From JAJDNS01 sp963578825 (GTDB lineage Bacteria > Acidobacteriota > Vicinamibacteria > Fen-336), in NCBI GenBank assembly GCA_963578825.1, contig CAUZDW010000001.1:124001-188000 (forward strand): DNA of 64,000 nucleotides. Direction: 5' to 3'. The notes beneath the pieces are model-generated. The model saw only the letters and a program-made list of their open reading frames with translations. It did not search any database and was not told the origin of the DNA. A program made the translations under genes and the position numbers. This document shows positions 53,006-62,274 of this stretch, piece after piece (positions within the stretch are counted from its first letter, which is position 1; each line of letters begins with the position of its first letter).

Positions 53006-54625
53006 CTACTGGGGTTCGGAGGGGGTGTGCTCCCCGGCGTCGCTGGGGTCGTCGGCCACCGTGTCCTCGTGGATGGGCGTGACGTCGTGGTCGGCAGCGT
53101 GGGCCACCTGTCCTCCGAACTTCTCGGGTTGGACCGTGGCGGCGATGCGGCCGATCGGGCCGTGGAGGAAGGCCAGGAAGGGCTTGGGATAGAGACCGAT
53201 CCAGAAGCAGAGGACGACGAGGGGGACGAGGGTCACGAGCTCCCGGGCGTTGAGATCGGAGAGGGTCTTGTTCTCCTTGTGAGTGATCTTGCCCCAGAAG
53301 ACACGCTGATAGAGCCAGAGGAGGTACGCGGCGCCGAGAACGATGCCGAGGACCGCCCAGTAGGCCCAGACGGGATTCGCGGCGAAGGCGCCCTGCAGGA
53401 TCATCAGCTCGCCGACGAACCCGTTGAGGGTGGGCAGGCCCATCGAGGCGAGGAAGAGGATGAGGGTGAGGGTCGCGAAGACCGGCATGACGCTGGCGAT
53501 GCCGCCGAAATCGGCGATGGCCTTGGTGTGGCGGCGCTCGTAGAGGATCCCGACGATGAGGAAGAGCCCGCCGGTGGAGAGCCCGTGGTTGATCATCTGC
53601 AGGACGCTGCCCTCCATCCCCAGGGGGTTGAGGGCGAACATCCCGAGCATGACGAAGCCGAGGTGGCTCACCGACGAGTAGGCGATGAGCTTCTTCATGT
53701 CTTTCTGGACGATGGTCACGAGGGCGGCGTAGATGATGGCGATGATCGACAGAGTGACCATCCAGGGCACCGCCTGCAGGGTTGCCTCGGGCAGAAGCGG
53801 GAGCGAGAACCGGATGAAGCCGTACGTCCCCATCTTCAGGAGGACGCCGGCCAGGATCACCGAGCCCGCCGTCGGAGCCTCCACGTGGGCGTCGGGCAGC
53901 CACGTGTGGAAGGGGAACATCGGGACCTTGATGGCGAAGCCAAGGAAGAACGCGAGGAACACCCAGCCCTGGAGCTCGCCCGGGATGCCCATCTGCAGCC
54001 AGGTCGTGTAATCGAACGTGCCCGTCTCCTCGAGGCCCGGCACCGTCCGGGAGCGGAAGTACAGGGCTAGGATGCCGAGGAGCATCACCACCGATCCGAC
54101 CAGGGTGTACAGGAAGAACTTGATCGCAGCGTAGAGCCGGCGCGCACCGCCCCAGATCCCGATGAGGAAATACATCGGGACGAGCATGACCTCCCAGAAC
54201 AAATAGAAGAGGAACATGTCCAGAGCGCAGAAGACGCCCAGCATCCCGGTCTGGAGGAGGAGCAGGAAGACGTAGTACTGGCGCACGCGCTCGGTGACCG
54301 CCGTCCACGACGAGAGGACGGCGATGAAGCCGAGGAGAGTCGTCATGAGGATCAGGAGCACGCTAATCCCGTCGACTCCGAAGAGGTACTGAACCCCGAT
54401 CGACGGGATCCACTCGGCCTTCTCGACGAACTGGAACCCGGCAGCGCCCCGGTCGAACCAGAACCACAGCGGCAGGCTCACCAGGAAGCCGACGAAGGCG
54501 ATTCCGTTGGCGGCCCAGCGCACGGCGTCGTCCTTGCCCCTGAAGACCGGGAGCATCAGCAGCAAGGCTCCCACCAGTGGGGTGTACGTCACTATCGAGA
54601 GCAGGTGTTCCCGAAAGAAGTCCAT
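53006..54625 (-). CDS. nuoM: NADH-quinone oxidoreductase subunit M
   Basis: A 539-residue proton-pumping membrane subunit of complex I. It has about 14 helices. Key residues are in MLFLYLFWEVMLVPMYFLIG-type segments (FWEVMLVPM, with the essential Glu) and VQKDMKKLIAYSSVSHLG with conserved Lys. The C-terminus has an acidic soluble tail. It follows nuoL by 16 bases. No nuoN follows; the next gene is an AI-2E permease. Confidence 0.94.
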   Translation of the reverse strand: MDFFREHLLSIVTYTPLVGALLLMLPVFRGKDDAVRWAANGIAFVGFLVSLPLWFWFDRGAAGFQFVEKAEWIPSIGVQYLFGVDGISVLLILMTTLLGFIAVLSSWTAVTERVRQYYVFLLLLQTGMLGVFCALDMFLFYLFWEVMLVPMYFLIGIWGGARRLYAAIKFFLYTLVGSVVMLLGILALYFRSRTVPGLEETGTFDYTTWLQMGIPGELQGWVFLAFFLGFAIKVPMFPFHTWLPDAHVEAPTAGSVILAGVLLKMGTYGFIRFSLPLLPEATLQAVPWMVTLSIIAIIYAALVTIVQKDMKKLIAYSSVSHLGFVMLGMFALNPLGMEGSVLQMINHGLSTGGLFLIVGILYERRHTKAIADFGGIASVMPVFATLTLILFLASMGLPTLNGFVGELMILQGAFAANPVWAYWAVLGIVLGAAYLLWLYQRVFWGKITHKENKTLSDLNARELVTLVPLVVLCFWIGLYPKPFLAFLHGPIGRIAATVQPEKFGGQVAHAADHDVTPIHEDTVADDPSDAGEHTPSEPQ

Positions 54626-54641
54626 TCGCTAGCTTGCCCCC

Positions 54642-56780
54642 CTAATAGAGCCCCAGCAGAAAGCGCCCAGCGGCGATCAGCAGGAAAACGCCGATCAGCA
54701 TACTGAGCACGTAGTGCTGGACGAGCCCGTTTTGCACGGATCGGAACGCGTAGCTCATGTTGTCCAGGACGAAGGCCGTGGCGTTCACCGCTCCGTCGAC
54801 GATCCAGCGGTCCCAGAGGTTCGAGGCCCTCGCCACGACGTCGCGGGTGGCCCAGGCGACGCCGTTGACGCCCAGGCCCGGCCGCACCTCGCCGTCGCCG
54901 CCGTCGACGACGAAGCGGTCGGTGGCGTAGAGTGCGTTGCCCCCGCCCAGGACCAGTCCCCGGACGACGAGCGCGTTGTAGATCTCGTCCACCCAGTACT
55001 TGTTGAGCAGGAGCCTGTGGGACCCCGGCAGCGCGGCCGCCAGCCGCGTCGGGATCACCGGGTCACCCCTGTAGAAGCGGGTCGCGGCCAGGATTCCCAG
55101 ACCGGCGACCACCACGCTCAGCGTCATGAGCCCCAACTCGACGCCGTGGCCCGGAACCGGCTGGGCGAAGACCTCGCTGAGCGCATGGTGCGCGTGAGCG
55201 AAGGCAGGCTCGAGGAAATGCTCGATCCGGTTGCTTCCAAAGAGCAGCGCGGGGACCCCCAGGAAGCCCACGACGATCGAGCCGACGGCCAGCACCTGCA
55301 GCGGCACGACCATCGAGGACGGCGACTCGTGCAGGTGATGCTCCTGCTCATCCGAGCCCCGGAAACGGCCGCCGAAGGTCATCCAGTAGAGGCGGAACAT
55401 GTAGAACGCGGTCATCACCGCGGCCACGACGCCGAGACCCCACACCCACTGCCCGTATCCACCGACCTTGAAGGCCGACCACAGGATCTCGTCCTTCGAG
55501 AAGAACCCGGCGAGCGGGGGGATGCCGGCGATCGCGATGCACCCGACGAGCATGGTGCGGTGCGTCCAGGGGAGCTTCGCCCGAAGCCCGCCCATGTGCC
55601 GCATGTCCTGCTCTCCCGACATCGCATGGATCACGGATCCCGAGCCCAGGAAAAGGAGAGCCTTGAAGAAGGCGTGAGTGCCCAGGTGGAAGACGCCGGC
55701 GCCGAAGGCGCCCACCCCGCAGGCCATGAACATGTACCCGAGCTGGCTCACCGTCGAGTAGGCGAGCACCCGCTTGATGTCGTTCTGGACCAGCCCGATC
55801 GAGGCGGCAAAGATCGCGGTGACCGCACCGATGATCGCCACGACGAAGAGGGCGTTGGGAGCGTGGGCGTAGATGGCCGCGGAGCGGGCCACCATGTAGA
55901 CACCCGCGGTGACCATCGTGGCGGCGTGGATCAGGGCCGAAACGGGGGTCGGACCCTCCATGGCGTCGGGGAGCCAGACGTACAGCGGGACCTGCGCGCT
56001 CTTGCCGGTGGCCCCGATGAATAGAAAGAGTCCGATCAGGGTGAGGGTCCCGCCCCAGGCGTACTCGACGGGCATGTGAGCGGCTCCTGCCATCACCTCG
56101 CGGAAATCGAGGGTGCCGAAGGTGACGAAGATCAGGAACATCCCGAGCAGGAAGCCCGCGTCCCCGATGCGGTTGACGATGAAGGCCTTCTTGCCCGCGT
56201 CCGAAGCGCTCTGCTTGTGGAACCAGAACCCGATGAGCAGATAGGAGCACAGCCCCACGCCCTCCCAGCCTACGAAGAGGACGGCGTAGTTGGACCCCAG
56301 GACGAGGGTCAGCATGGCGAACATGAACAGGTTCAGGTACGCCATGTACCGTGCGTAGCCCGGGTCGGAACCCATGTACCCGATCGAGTAGACGTGGATC
56401 AGGAAGCCGACGAAGGTCACGACCAGGACCATCACCGAGGAGAGCGGGTCCAGCAGATACCCCCACTCCACCTGGAACGACGTCGTCCCGGGGGCTCCGT
56501 GCACCAGGGTCTCCGTCACTCCGCCCGGGATCCAGGTCCACAGCGTCTGCGCCAAGATGTGATCCGGCGCCTGGTGGGCTCCGACGACCGCCCACGCCGC
56601 GACGAGGAAGGACAGGAGAACGCTCCCGGCGGCCACGAGGCCGATGAGCGGAGAGGGGGTGCGGTAAGCCCCCCCGGCGTTGCCATCGCGCCCGGGGCCA
56701 AGTATGCGGACCCCCACGGTGATATTGAAGAGGAAGCCGAGAAGCGGAAAGAGAGGGATGAAAGCGAGGAGAGACTGCAT
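54642..56780 (-). CDS. nuoL: NADH-quinone oxidoreductase subunit L
   Basis: A 712-residue distal pumping subunit. The antiporter-like core is present (VGWEGVGLCSYLLIGFWFHK, IHAATMVTAGVYMVARS, VQNDIKRVLAYSTVSQLGYM, shown only in part). A C-terminal extension corresponding to the long lateral helix and last membrane helix follows. Normally nuoK lies just before it. Here the upstream neighbour is a MogA-like gene with its own start, so the pair L-M stands alone. Confidence 0.94.
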   Translation of the reverse strand: MQSLLAFIPLFPLLGFLFNITVGVRILGPGRDGNAGGAYRTPSPLIGLVAAGSVLLSFLVAAWAVVGAHQAPDHILAQTLWTWIPGGVTETLVHGAPGTTSFQVEWGYLLDPLSSVMVLVVTFVGFLIHVYSIGYMGSDPGYARYMAYLNLFMFAMLTLVLGSNYAVLFVGWEGVGLCSYLLIGFWFHKQSASDAGKKAFIVNRIGDAGFLLGMFLIFVTFGTLDFREVMAGAAHMPVEYAWGGTLTLIGLFLFIGATGKSAQVPLYVWLPDAMEGPTPVSALIHAATMVTAGVYMVARSAAIYAHAPNALFVVAIIGAVTAIFAASIGLVQNDIKRVLAYSTVSQLGYMFMACGVGAFGAGVFHLGTHAFFKALLFLGSGSVIHAMSGEQDMRHMGGLRAKLPWTHRTMLVGCIAIAGIPPLAGFFSKDEILWSAFKVGGYGQWVWGLGVVAAVMTAFYMFRLYWMTFGGRFRGSDEQEHHLHESPSSMVVPLQVLAVGSIVVGFLGVPALLFGSNRIEHFLEPAFAHAHHALSEVFAQPVPGHGVELGLMTLSVVVAGLGILAATRFYRGDPVIPTRLAAALPGSHRLLLNKYWVDEIYNALVVRGLVLGGGNALYATDRFVVDGGDGEVRPGLGVNGVAWATRDVVARASNLWDRWIVDGAVNATAFVLDNMSYAFRSVQNGLVQHYVLSMLIGVFLLIAAGRFLLGLY

Positions 56781-56853
56781 TATTGAAGCCCTGGAGCCGC
56801 GCGGATTCTATTAGAAGGCCCGGAAACCCGTCAAGCCGGCGCCCGCGGCCCCC

Positions 56854-57333
56854 TCACCGGCGGTGGTTGGTGCGGCCTTCCAGGAGATCGATCACGTGGG
56901 GGAGAAGAGGCACGAGGACGTCGAGCCCGTCCTTCACCCCCTTGGGACTGCCCGGGAGGTTGACGATCAGGCAGGAGCCCAGAAGACCCGCCCGGCCTCG
57001 GGACAGCGCGGCCAGGGGTGTCTTCGCCCGGCCGTGAGCGCGAATCGCCTCGGCCACCCCGGGCGCGTCGCGCTCCAGGACCTCCCGGGTCGCCTCCGGC
57101 GTCACGTCCCGGGGGCCGAAGCCCGTGCCACCCGTGGTGACGATGAGCCGGGATGAGGCCGCCGCCTCGCGCAGGGCAAGGACGATGGCGGGGATCTCGT
57201 CGGGAAGCACCAGGGGCTCCTCGACCTCGAAGCCCTCCGCAAGAAGGCGCCGGCGCGCCTCGCGCCCGGAAACGTCCTCCCGCTCCCCGCGGTGGCATCC
57301 GTCGCTCAGCGTGATCACGGTGGCGCGGGACAT
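56854..57333 (-). CDS. MogA/MoaB-like molybdopterin protein
   Basis: A 159-residue protein with the molybdopterin-binding fold: TTGGTGFGPRDVTPEA and NLPGSPKGVKDGLDV are the conserved segments. The family adenylylates molybdopterin (MogA) or has a related role (MoaB), so it supports molybdenum enzymes. I take the ATG at 57333 (MSRATVITLSDG). The frame open upstream runs into the inverted-repeat element. The remnant of a molybdoenzyme in the window is 40 kb away. Confidence 0.9.
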   Translation of the reverse strand: MSRATVITLSDGCHRGEREDVSGREARRRLLAEGFEVEEPLVLPDEIPAIVLALREAAASSRLIVTTGGTGFGPRDVTPEATREVLERDAPGVAEAIRAHGRAKTPLAALSRGRAGLLGSCLIVNLPGSPKGVKDGLDVLVPLLPHVIDLLEGRTNHRR

Positions 57334-57356
57334 GGAAAAATGTGCTCTCTCTCCAC

Positions 57357-57457
57357 GGCCCGGAGTATTCACCAGCCTTCTGCTGCGACGCGCGATAGCG
57401 CGCCTGCGGCGGCACTCTCACGCGTCTCGCGACGAAGTCTGATGAATACTCCGGACC
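57357..57457. repeat. About 100-bp element with terminal inverted repeats
   Basis: The ends 57357-57375 and 57439-57457 are inverted copies matching at 17 of 19 bases, and similarity continues inward. A smaller stem GCGCG-ATAG-CGCGC (57390-57403) lies within. The element sits between the divergent MogA-like gene and the VWFA promoter. It looks like a REP/MITE-type element or a large hairpin. Confidence 0.6.
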
Positions 57458-57462
57458 AAAGA

Positions 57463-57492
57463 TTGACGCTCGCGAACGGCGAAACCTATAGT
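57463..57492 (+). promoter_or_regulatory. Promoter of the VWFA gene pair
   Basis: TTGACG, an 18-base spacer and TATAGT, each matching five of six consensus positions. Transcription would start about 55 bases before the first VWFA gene. Confidence 0.7.
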
Positions 57493-57552
57493 GGATGTTA
57501 GGACTCCATCGGGGGATCGTGCAAGCCTCGAGAGATGGATTCGGAGGACAAA

Positions 57553-58431
57553 ATGCAAGGCCTGACTCTCGTCGCTCTCCTTCTGGCGCAAGCCCCGGCG
57601 GTGGCACCCGGCACCGAGGTTCGCGCCCTGACGGCCACCGTCCTCGACAAGGAGGGCCAGCCCGTCGAGGGGCTCAGCGAGCAGGACGTGGCCATCAGCG
57701 AGAACGGAGTCGTCCGCGACATCACCTCGTTCCGGCCCGACCGCCGACCGCTGACGGTGGCGGTGATCGTGGACACGAGCCTGGCCACCCGGTCCGACTA
57801 TCGCCTCAACATCGTGGAGTCGATCTCCGCCTTTGTCGCTCGCCTGCCCGAGGGCACGAGCTACGCGATCTGGACGACGGGAGACCGGCCGACCAAGCTC
57901 CTCGACTACACCGAGGACCGGACCGACGCCTCCGCGGCCCTCCTTCGGGTCGCACCCATGGGCGGGAACTACATGCTGGATGCCCTGGCCGAGGCCTCTA
58001 AGGATCTGAAGAAGAACTCCCGGGAGGGGGACCGGACCGCGGTCGTCGCGATGAGCGGCACCGGCCCCGAGCTGAGCTACCTCAGCAGGTGGCAGTCCGC
58101 GGACATCGGGGAGGCGAGCGCCGACCTCTTCCTGCTTCTTCAGGTCGAGATCGGGGGAGGCGGTTTCGAGGAGCGGGGAAAGCTGAGCTACACGTTCGAC
58201 AGGCTGGCCAGAGCCTCCGGGGGTGAATACGAGGTGATCCTGTCCTACCTGGGCGCGAATGCAGGGCTCAACAACCTGTCCCCCTACCTGCGCGCGGGCT
58301 ACCGGCTGGCCTACGCCACCGTCCCCGATCTGAAGAAGCGCAAGCTCGAGCTGACTGTCGCGCATCCAGGGACAGAGGTTCTCCTCCCCAGCCGAACGGA
58401 CATCCAGATCGAGCTCGAACCGGAGTTCTAG
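57553..58431 (+). CDS. Exported VWFA-related protein
   Basis: A 292-residue protein with a short signal peptide (MQGLTLVALLLAQAPAVA) and the domain order of the VWFA-related family frequent in Acidobacteriota: DKEGQPVEGLSEQDVAISENG, then a von Willebrand A fold (VAVIVDTS). The MIDAS motif is DTSLA rather than the full DxSxS, and no later DG(E/D) is clear, so metal binding is doubtful. The start is set by GGAGG six bases before the ATG. It forms a pair with the next gene. Confidence 0.82.
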   Translation: MQGLTLVALLLAQAPAVAPGTEVRALTATVLDKEGQPVEGLSEQDVAISENGVVRDITSFRPDRRPLTVAVIVDTSLATRSDYRLNIVESISAFVARLPEGTSYAIWTTGDRPTKLLDYTEDRTDASAALLRVAPMGGNYMLDALAEASKDLKKNSREGDRTAVVAMSGTGPELSYLSRWQSADIGEASADLFLLLQVEIGGGGFEERGKLSYTFDRLARASGGEYEVILSYLGANAGLNNLSPYLRAGYRLAYATVPDLKKRKLELTVAHPGTEVLLPSRTDIQIELEPEF

Positions 58432-58462
58432 AACGGCCCCTGTTTTCCGTAGACAAGCGACG

Positions 58463-59392
58463 ATGAGAAATCTGATTTCCATTGCTTTCCTGACCGCGGG
58501 GATCAGCCTCGATCCCGGCGCGGCCTTGGCCCAGGCGACGCTGCCCCCCACGTTCGGAACGGGCATCGAGATCATCAACCTCAACCTTTCCGTGACGGAT
58601 CCCGCCGACAACTACATCACCGACCTCGACAGGCCCGACTTTGCGATCTACGAGGACGGCATCCGCCAGGAGCTGAGCCTCTTCACGCACGAGAACCTGC
58701 CGATCTCGATGGTCATCATGGTGGACACCTCCGCCTCCATGGAGGAGAAGGTGCAGGTCGCGCAGCAGGCAGCCATCCGCTTCACGAAGACCCTTCGCCC
58801 GGTCGACCTCGCCCAGATCGTTCAGTTCAACGACCGCACGACGACACTCCAGCCGTTCACCAACGACCACGCGGACCTCGAGGCCGCGATCCTGGAGACA
58901 GAGACCTCCGGCCCGACGGCGCTGCACAACGCGCTCTACATCGCCCTCAAGGACCTCACGAAGGACAAGAACCCCGCCCAGCTGCGACGGCGGACGGTCG
59001 TGCTGCTCTCCGACGGCGAGGACACCGCGTCGCTCGTCAGCGACGACCAGGTGATGGATCTGGCCAAGAAGAGCGAGATCAACATCTACGCGATCAGCCT
59101 TCGGCCCAACCGCCCCCAGGACCGAACGCGGCAGGCCTTCAGCCAGGCCGAGTACCTGCTGACGTCGCTCGCGCGGGAGACGGGCGGGCGGGTCTACTTC
59201 CCCGCGTCCCTGGGCGAGCTCGACGCGGTCTACGACCGTATCGCCGAAGAGCTCCGCACGCTCTACAGCGTCGGCTACATCTCCTCGAACCCCCGGCGCG
59301 ACGGAAAGTGGCGGCGCATCGTGGTCCGCGTCCCCCAGCACGAGGGCACCTCGGTCCGCCACAAGCTCGGGTACTACGGCCCCGCACGCTGA
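58463..59392 (+). CDS. Exported VWFA-domain protein with intact MIDAS motif
   Basis: A 309-residue protein with a signal peptide ending ALA. The family lead (YITDLDRPDFAIYEDG) precedes a von Willebrand A domain. The MIDAS is complete (MVDTSASM, plus LLSDGEDT), so it should bind a metal ion and a protein ligand. It ends with the typical YSVGYISSNPRRDGKWRRI segment. It follows the first VWFA gene by 31 bases on one transcript. Role unknown; such proteins are abundant in Acidobacteriota. Confidence 0.88.
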   Translation: MRNLISIAFLTAGISLDPGAALAQATLPPTFGTGIEIINLNLSVTDPADNYITDLDRPDFAIYEDGIRQELSLFTHENLPISMVIMVDTSASMEEKVQVAQQAAIRFTKTLRPVDLAQIVQFNDRTTTLQPFTNDHADLEAAILETETSGPTALHNALYIALKDLTKDKNPAQLRRRTVVLLSDGEDTASLVSDDQVMDLAKKSEINIYAISLRPNRPQDRTRQAFSQAEYLLTSLARETGGRVYFPASLGELDAVYDRIAEELRTLYSVGYISSNPRRDGKWRRIVVRVPQHEGTSVRHKLGYYGPAR

Positions 59393-59427
59393 CCAGCGTC
59401 ACTCGATCCAGATCGCGCCGGGGATGT

Positions 59428-59456
59428 TTGATTCGGGTGGCGCGCTCGCGCATAAT
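59428..59456 (+). promoter_or_regulatory. Promoter of the LOG-family gene
   Basis: TTGATT, a 17-base spacer and CATAAT. Transcription would start near 59463, just before the AGGAG site of the TTG-started gene. Confidence 0.65.
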
Positions 59457-59481
59457 CCACAACTCGCTGAAGGAGAGCGGC

Positions 59482-60135
59482 TTGCAGGATCCAGACGCCG
59501 AGTCGGACTTCACCGCGGAGGACACCTGGCGGATCTTCCGAATCATGGCGGAATTCGTCGAGGGCTTCGAGAGCCTCTCCCGGGTGCCAAAGGCCGTGAC
59601 AGTCTTCGGCTCGGCCCGCATCAGCCCTGGAAGCGCCGAGTATCTGCAAGCGGAGGCACTCGGGCGCGGCCTCGCCGAAGCCGGCCACGCCGTCATCACG
59701 GGTGGAGGCCCCGGCGCCATGGAGGCGGTGAACAAGGGAGCCAAGGAGGCCGGCGGCCGATCCATCGGTGCGTGCATCGAGCTGCCGAGGGAGGAAAAGC
59801 CCAACGCCTACCTCACCGACACGATCTCGTTCCGCTACTTCTTCGTGCGCAAGGTCATGTTCGTGAAGTACGCCAAGGCGGTGGTGATCCTGCCGGGGGG
59901 CTTCGGCACGCTGGACGAGCTGTTCGAGTCCCTGACACTCGTCCAGACCCGGAAGATCCCGGCCATCCCGGTGATCCTGGCCGGGGATGCGGGGTACTGG
60001 GACGGACTCCTCGAGTGGTTCGAGAGCGCCCTGGAGAAGCCAGGCAAGATCAGCCCCGGGGACCTGTCGCTCGTCAAGCGGGCCCGGAGCGTCGAGCAGG
60101 CCCTCGCTTTCGTCGCCGAGAGCCCGGTGAAGTAG
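59482..60135 (+). CDS. LOG family protein (TIGR00730-type)
   Basis: A 217-residue Rossmann-like enzyme. The conserved pair GGGPGAMEAVNKGA and PGGFGTLDELFE is intact. The family includes cytokinin riboside phosphohydrolases and nucleotide 5'-monophosphate nucleosidases. I use TTG at 59482 because AAGGAGAG precedes it by six bases. An earlier GTG at 59308 would overlap the VWFA gene. The isocitrate dehydrogenase gene begins 15 bases after it, so they are probably one operon. Confidence 0.9.
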   Translation: MQDPDAESDFTAEDTWRIFRIMAEFVEGFESLSRVPKAVTVFGSARISPGSAEYLQAEALGRGLAEAGHAVITGGGPGAMEAVNKGAKEAGGRSIGACIELPREEKPNAYLTDTISFRYFFVRKVMFVKYAKAVVILPGGFGTLDELFESLTLVQTRKIPAIPVILAGDAGYWDGLLEWFESALEKPGKISPGDLSLVKRARSVEQALAFVAESPVK

Positions 60136-60150
60136 TCCCAGGAGGAACCG

Positions 60151-61152
60151 ATGAGCCGCTACACCATCACGCTGATCCCGGGCGACGGCATCGGGCCGGA
60201 GGTCACCGCGGCCGCGGTGCGGGTCCTGACCGCCACGGGAATCGAGTTCGAATGGCAGACCGAAGTGGCGGGCGCCTCGGCGGTGGGCGAGCACGGCACG
60301 GCGCTGCCCCCTCGGGTGCTCGAGTCGGTCCGGCGCAACAGGCTCGCGCTCAAGGGGCCCACCGAGACCCCCGTCGGCACGGGGCACCGCTCGGTGAACG
60401 TGGCGCTGCGGAAGGAGCTGGACCTCTACGCCAACCTGCGCCCGCTCCGCACCCTGCCCGGCGTCAAGTCACGCTACGAGGACGTGGACGTGGTGGTGGT
60501 GCGTGAGAACACCGAGGACCTCTACAGCGGGCTCGAGCACGTCGTCGTGCCCGGTGTGGTCGAGTCGCTGAAGATCATCACCGAGCGGGCCTCCACCCGG
60601 ATCGCGCTGTTCGCCTTCGAGTACGCGGTCGCCCACGGGCGCAAGCGCATCTCGGCCATTCACAAGGCGAACATCATGAAGCTCTCGGACGGTCTCTTCC
60701 TGGACTGCTGCCGCCTCGTGGCGAAGCAGTACCCACAGATCGAGTACGACGAGATCATCGTCGACAACGCCTGCATGCAGCTCGTGCTGGACCCCACGCG
60801 GTTCGACACACTGCTTCTCGAGAACCTGTACGGCGATATCGTGTCGGACCTGTGTGCCGGGTTCATCGGCGGGCTGGGCCTGGCGCCGGGGGCGAACATC
60901 GGCGACGGCGTCGCCATCTTCGAGGCCGTGCACGGCAGCGCACCCGACATCGCCGGGAAGAACCTCGCCAACCCGGTGGCGCTGATCCTCTCCTCCGCGT
61001 TGATGCTCGAGCACATGGACGAGAAGGACGCCGGGGCCCGAGTGGGAAAGGCCGTTCTCGCGGTGCTGCAGGAGGGAAAGACCCTCACCCGAGACCTGGG
61101 CGGGTCTTCCGGGACCACCGAGATCGCCGAGGCCATCGCGGCGCGGGTCTAG
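60151..61152 (+). CDS. NAD-type isocitrate dehydrogenase-like enzyme
   Basis: A 333-residue beta-decarboxylating dehydrogenase. ITLIPGDGIGPEV opens the fold. The substrate loop SVNVALRKELDLYANLRP (with Ser as the isocitrate phosphate-site residue and the Arg ligands) is of the isocitrate type and not the isopropylmalate type. The Tyr (NTEDLYSG) and the Lys (HKANIMK) of catalysis are present. The short length and the NAD pattern near the C-terminus (FEAVHGSAPDIAGK) fit the IDH3-like group. AGGAGG lies before the ATG. Confidence 0.92.
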   Translation: MSRYTITLIPGDGIGPEVTAAAVRVLTATGIEFEWQTEVAGASAVGEHGTALPPRVLESVRRNRLALKGPTETPVGTGHRSVNVALRKELDLYANLRPLRTLPGVKSRYEDVDVVVVRENTEDLYSGLEHVVVPGVVESLKIITERASTRIALFAFEYAVAHGRKRISAIHKANIMKLSDGLFLDCCRLVAKQYPQIEYDEIIVDNACMQLVLDPTRFDTLLLENLYGDIVSDLCAGFIGGLGLAPGANIGDGVAIFEAVHGSAPDIAGKNLANPVALILSSALMLEHMDEKDAGARVGKAVLAVLQEGKTLTRDLGGSSGTTEIAEAIAARV

Positions 61153-61505
61153 TTGCTCTCCTCCCGAGTCCTGCCGAAGAGGCTCGACAGCACCCAGTTA
61201 ACCACCATGAGCACGAGGCTGCCCCCGAGCGCCGGCCAGAAGCCGCTCACGGCGTAGCCGGGCAGCAGGCGCGAGAAGCCCCACAAGAGCAGCGCGTTCA
61301 GAATGAAATAGAAGAGCCCCAGCGTGAGGATCAGCGCCGGAATCGACAGGATGAGCGCCAGCGGCCTCACGAGCAGGTTCAAGACACCGAAGATCGCCCC
61401 GGCGGCGGCGAGCTGCAGCCACGTGCCGGTGAAGGTGATGCCGGGCACCACCGTCGTGGCAAAGAGCGCCACAGCGTTGCCGACAACGGCCAGGAGCAGC
61501 CTCAA
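61149..61505 (-). CDS. Small holin-4-like membrane protein
   Basis: A 118-residue protein with four hydrophobic helices. The pattern (GNAVALFATTVVPGITF, AAGAIFGVLNLLVRPLALIL seen in parts) is that of phage holin family 4 / YvlD-type proteins, which are usually chromosomal and not prophage-linked. TTG at 61505 is the likely start, overlapping the upstream stop by three bases. The 3' end overlaps the isocitrate dehydrogenase gene by four bases. Confidence 0.75.
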   Translation of the reverse strand: MRLLLAVVGNAVALFATTVVPGITFTGTWLQLAAAGAIFGVLNLLVRPLALILSIPALILTLGLFYFILNALLLWGFSRLLPGYAVSGFWPALGGSLVLMVVNWVLSSLFGRTREESN

Positions 61506-62212
61506 TCCCGTTCTCCCGGGCCGCCGGCGGGCAGCGCGTCCACGCGCCAGCCCTCGGGGATCTCGAACAGCTCTCTGGGCTGCCGGCCCACCCGGATCAG
61601 GGTGACGGTGGAGACCGTCTCCTGCACCTCGCCGAGGGCGTCGAGCCTCGTGTGGGTCCGGAGGGGAAAGCCGGGAAGCGCCCGAATCTCCGAGAGCAGG
61701 CCGCCCAAAGAGCGGCTCGCCCCCGACCACTCGAGAAAGTCGGCAAACGTCTCGACGCCCACCTCCAGGTCCTCCGCCACCCACAGGACCATCTGCACGG
61801 ACGGCCCCACCAGGCGAAAGCCCCGACACCCGTGCCCGGCAATGGTGCGAGAGCCTTCGAGGGGAGTCGTCCGTACGGCACCCTCCTCGCCGCCACCCAT
61901 CATTCCCGCGGCGAAGGCGGCATCCTTCTGGGACCGGGCCCGCAAGCCGTGGATGTCCACCTCGACGACGACCCGGCGCTCGGGATCGAGGCGCCAGGCG
62001 CGATCGAGATCGATTCGAAGGATGAGGGCAGGGCCACCGGGCGTGTCTCCGGCCTCGAGGCGCATGCGCTGTCCGGCATGCCACGTGCGTGTCCGCACAC
62101 CGGGCCCTGCCGGCTCGCCCCCCGGGCACACGATTGTCGTCTGCTCGAAATACAGCTCGGGCGCCGCGGGTGCGGCCAGGAGCACGAGAGCAACCGCGGT
62201 CACGTTGAGCAC
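61502..62212 (-). CDS. Exported protein, DUF4412-like
   Basis: A 236-residue protein with a signal peptide (VVLNVTAVALVLLAAPAAP region). A beta-rich part follows with YFEQTTIV, a Gly/Met patch (GMMGGG) and GHGCRGFRLVG. The pattern recalls DUF4412 periplasmic proteins, but I am not certain. The GTG at 62212 has GAGGAG eight bases upstream. It overlaps the small membrane gene that follows. Confidence 0.65.
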   Translation of the reverse strand: MLNVTAVALVLLAAPAAPELYFEQTTIVCPGGEPAGPGVRTRTWHAGQRMRLEAGDTPGGPALILRIDLDRAWRLDPERRVVVEVDIHGLRARSQKDAAFAAGMMGGGEEGAVRTTPLEGSRTIAGHGCRGFRLVGPSVQMVLWVAEDLEVGVETFADFLEWSGASRSLGGLLSEIRALPGFPLRTHTRLDALGEVQETVSTVTLIRVGRQPRELFEIPEGWRVDALPAGGPGERD

Positions 62213-62274
62213 GACAACTTCTCCCGAGGAATCTGTGGACAACCGCGAGTCGCTATCATACAGTCTCGGCGGCC

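Noticed and set aside
61149..61505. Holin-like gene as evidence of a prophage
   Set aside because: The family is widespread on chromosomes and no other phage gene is present.
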